Shown one piece after another: positions 61,758 to 64,000 of a DNA stretch of 64,000 nucleotides; the first letter of the stretch is position 1, and the number at the start of each line of letters is the position of its first letter. The stretch lies in contig NC_053401.1 of the NCBI RefSeq assembly GCF_016859285.1, positions 11,655,161 through 11,719,160 of the forward strand, given 5' to 3'. A program made the position numbers and the translations under genes. Origin of the DNA: Xiphias gladius. Taxonomy: Eukaryota > Chordata > Actinopteri > Istiophoriformes > Xiphiidae. Under the pieces are notes generated by a model. The model searched no databases. It saw only the letters and a program-made list of their open reading frames with translations, and was not told the origin of the DNA.

Positions 61758-61880
61758 CAGGGGTCAGTAATTAAGATCAAACAGGGGCAAGTTTTTTTCC
61801 AACATTGTTTATTGAGGGGCCAAAATCAACATCAGTTGCGTGTGGTCAAAACTGATGCCTGTATATTTTCAATATGTTGT
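61758..61880 (+). mobile_element. hAT-like terminal fragment
   Basis: CAGGGGTCAGTAATTAAG followed by a GGGGCAAG..TTTTTTTCCAACA..GAGGGGCCAAAATCAACA segment resembles the end of hAT elements that are common in fish. The opposite end was not located. Confidence 0.45.
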
Positions 61881-62097
61881 GCTTATTCATTTCTTTTTGA
61901 TTCGTTAAAAGAATAAAACTGGTTTCATAAATCAGTTTTAGGAGTGTATCTGATGTCAGCTTACAACTCTCCCATTATAGTACGTTTGTGCTTACGCAGT
62001 TAGTTGATTACATTTGGTTTTAATCTGAATCTGCAAAACTAACTAGTGAATAAAGCTGCCAGATAAATGTACATATAAAATCATCTGCTTCTGCGAT

Positions 62098-62218
62098 GTA
62101 GTGGCGTAGAAGCATAATTGAGTATCAAATGGAAATACTCCAGTAAAGTCCAAGTCTCTCAAAACTCGACTTAAGTACAGCACTTGAGTAAATGTATTTA
62201 GTCACATTCCACCACTGT
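62098..62218 (-). repeat. Teleost 'AAGTACATTTACT' type repeat, reverse copy
   Basis: GGAAATACTCCAGTAAAGTCCAAGTC..ACTTAAGTACAGCACTTGAGTAAATG..CATTCCACCACTG is the reverse complement of the family at 16,562-16,720. Confidence 0.75.
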
Positions 62219-62430
62219 ATAGTTGAGAGTTCTGCAGACCTCAGGGGATTTTACTTTATTTCCAGTTTTTTAATAAGTTGATTCAAGTATTTTTAGATTC
62301 AACATGTTTAAATGTGACTTCCTTTCTAACTGGCAAAAGACTGTGAAACAGTAGTTGGTCCTTCACGTTGGGAAACTATAATTCAGCAGTTTACTGAAAA
62401 AAATTAATTTGATCTAAATAATAAATAAAT

Positions 62431-62433
<3 letters not shown>

Positions 62434-62467
<34 letters not shown>
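62434..62467 (+). repeat. (AT)n microsatellite followed by a T run
   Basis: About 34 bases of AT repeat, then 14 T. Confidence 0.95.
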
Positions 62468-62499
<32 letters not shown>

Positions 62500-62642
62500 T
62501 GACCTTAGTGACCATCATGCACGCAACCATTGCACCTGTCACCACGGCTGACTCCCTTACTGAGATGCCACTATTTCCGACTGCACCTGAAGGCGGCACA
62601 GACCCCTCATCCAGTGCATCACAGCGACGCCCTGCGCGGATA

Positions 62643-62680
62643 TAGATAGATAGATAGACAGATAGATAGATAGATAGATG
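62643..62680 (+). repeat. (GATA)n tetranucleotide repeat
   Basis: About nine GATA units with one GACA variant, inside the CpG-rich patch just before the candidate first exon. Confidence 0.95.
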
Positions 62681-62772
62681 CCCCTTGTGTTAAAACCACG
62701 GGACCGTAACAGCTGTGCCATCTGCTTTATGCGAAGGGTCGTGCTGAAGCCTGGGAGCGAAGCAGCGGCAGC

Positions 62773-62853
62773 ATGCAGCGGAGCGCGGTGGTCGTGGTGG
62801 CGGAAAAAACGACCCTGAAAAGGCCGTTTATTTTCGCGAACGCCGTGCATATG
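62773..62853 (+). CDS. Possible first coding exon of an unidentified gene
   Basis: The ATG at 62773, context GGCAGCATGC, opens a frame of 27 codons (MQRSAVVVVAEKTTLKRP, then FIFANAVHM) to a possible donor GTAGGT at 62854; GTAAAT at 62858 is an alternative. The surrounding 62,560-62,900 bases are rich in CpG compared with the AT-rich flanks, as expected of a promoter and first exon. I do not recognise the protein, and no second exon is visible before the window ends. It could also be a chance frame in a CpG patch. Confidence 0.3.
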
Positions 62854-64000
62854 GTAGGTAAATTCCACTGCCCTTCGGATGCAGTTGAAGCCGGGGGGTC
62901 CCCGTTTTTTTTTTTTTTTTTTAGCCCGTTTTACTCATTAAGGGGGTTGAATTGCTGCTGTTGTTTCGCCTAAAACCATCAGTCAGCCCGTAATGATCCT
63001 AAACAGGACTCGTGTTATACTGTCTGGCGGGGGACGACGCTGCAGCGAACCCCCTCCATCAGTATTATGCACAGCGTTGCAATGTCCGCAGCACATTTTA
63101 TGTCGGAATGTTTAAAGGTTATACACATAGAAAGTGATGAGAAAGAAAATCCCTGGTGGCTGCAACAAAAAAAGACGCCATAGTGGTGGTTAGAATTTCC
63201 ATTAAGAGAGAATAAACAATCCTTTTTCCATCCCACAATGACCTCTCCACCCCAAGAGTGTCTGTAATATTCAGAGAATGTTAATGCTTCCAGTGTGTTA
63301 GTGTTTCTCGGCTGTGAGTCATATGCAGTATAGGCCTCGTTTCGGTTGTGATCCCTACAGCCCCGTGAAAGGTATCCTGGATGGCGTGCTGCTGCCTTCC
63401 ATTTGCACTTAAATGAACTGCTGCTCCTCAGAGGTGACACCGATGAGTTCACCAAAAGGCAGCACAAATTAAAAAAAAAAAACAAAAAAACATTTAGTCC
63501 ACCTTTCCCAAAAGGTGGACTAAATAACATTTACCGATCGGAGAAGAATTTAGAGATACTTATATTTATGGTCTGTCTAGCATCAAACACTTTCATGTCT
63601 AAACAAATTTCTTTCTTCAAAGGCGCTGTGCTTCTTCATGCTGACAATGACAGTAGCTTGGCACAGAGACCTCATACAGACTGGCAAAGTAAGACTGACT
63701 TCTGATGTTCTTCTGACCGGATGAAAATCATTTCCAAAGCAGATATTATGATTTAGTGGAGGCAGAAATAACTCCTTGTCTTGTCAGACTTTAAAGGAGC
63801 AAAAGAGTTGCTGGGAAATATCCAAGTACAGCTGCGGAATTATTAATGCGAGGCCCTACTCGGTCTTCCACCAGTATTGCCTCGACGCACTTCAGCCGCA
63901 CCTTTTTTTTTTTTAAATATTGTCTTTTCTCTGGAAGAGCTGAGTTCAAGCCCTCATGTCAACAAGCATCTGCCTGTTGAAGTGTCCTTGGGCAACACAT
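62854..64000 (+). other. Right-end region: possible first intron of the unidentified gene
   Basis: It holds T and A homopolymers, a perfect 15-bp hairpin (63,492-63,525) and, at the very end, a piece of a fish dispersed repeat (CTGTTGAAGTGTCCTTGGGCAA, 63,945-64,000) cut by the window edge. No further exon was recognised. Confidence 0.4.
63492..63525. repeat. Perfect 15-bp inverted repeat, 4-nt loop
   Basis: ATTTAGTCCACCTTT (63492-63506) and AAAGGTGGACTAAAT (63511-63525) are exact reverse complements with the loop CCCA. Possibly the relic of a palindromic miniature element. Confidence 0.85.

Larger units (their letters stand above)
60640..62560 (-). other. rab19: rab19 upstream region and possible spliced leader
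   Basis: On the - strand, an AG acceptor (CATCCACACAG) borders 60670, just upstream of the rab19 ATG, and a possible donor GGACAG|GTAGAG lies at 61,515. The leader may therefore be spliced. Repeat remnants are present: CAGGGGTCAGTAATTAAG near 61,758 (hAT-type end) and the reverse-oriented AAGTAC repeat at 62,098-62,218. Confidence 0.35.

Noticed and set aside
63015..63530. 171-codon frame on the - strand at the right end
   Set aside because: It includes homopolymers and a hairpin, has no recognisable domain, and shows no splice or start context; more likely chance.
1..64000. CRISPR arrays, viral genomes, complete transposase or reverse-transcriptase genes, rRNA genes
   Set aside because: None seen; repeats present are microsatellites and short non-autonomous or fragmentary dispersed elements.

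Overview
This window is vertebrate nuclear DNA, almost certainly from a spiny-rayed (percomorph-type) teleost fish. The genes are split by GT-AG introns, long CA/GT microsatellites are common, and several stretches match interspersed repeats that I recognise from many percomorph genomes. There are no bacterial-type operons, CRISPR arrays or phage features. Four protein-coding loci can be named with confidence, and one tRNA gene is clear.

Left part (1-11,000). The last four coding exons of a fibrinogen-like protein 2 gene (fgl2, + strand) lie at 365-7,671; its first exon is off the left edge. Head-on to it, on the - strand, are the first two exons of ccdc146 (9,778-10,950), a centriole/flagellum coiled-coil gene. 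In mammals FGL2 sits inside a CCDC146 intron on the opposite strand, and the arrangement here fits the same nesting. The ccdc146 start codon appears to be split by an intron, and a near-palindromic RFX-type X-box lies just upstream of its first exon.

Middle (11,000-54,600). About 20 kb without a recognisable gene (11.0-31.6 kb) holds microsatellites and old transposon-derived repeats. It is followed by lrrc17 (+ strand), a secreted leucine-rich-repeat protein: one probable non-coding exon ending at 32,029 and four coding exons between 40,566 and 54,000, which encode 456 residues.

Right part (54,600-64,000). The Rab GTPase gene rab19 (- strand, four coding exons, 221 residues) is tail-to-tail with lrrc17. 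Its second intron carries an intact tRNA-Ser(UGA) gene on the opposite strand. Upstream of rab19, a CpG-rich patch near 62.7 kb may be the promoter and first exon of an unidentified + strand gene.

The genes have separate jobs: immune/coagulation (fgl2), cilia and flagella (ccdc146), secreted bone/matrix signalling (lrrc17) and membrane traffic (rab19). They share a chromosome rather than a pathway; their human counterparts are all on chromosome 7 but in separate bands. I found no exotic or undescribed multi-gene system. The most interesting items are small: the split ccdc146 start codon, the X-box, an intron-spanning upstream ORF in lrrc17, perfect short hairpins, and an unassigned coding-like frame near 11.3 kb.
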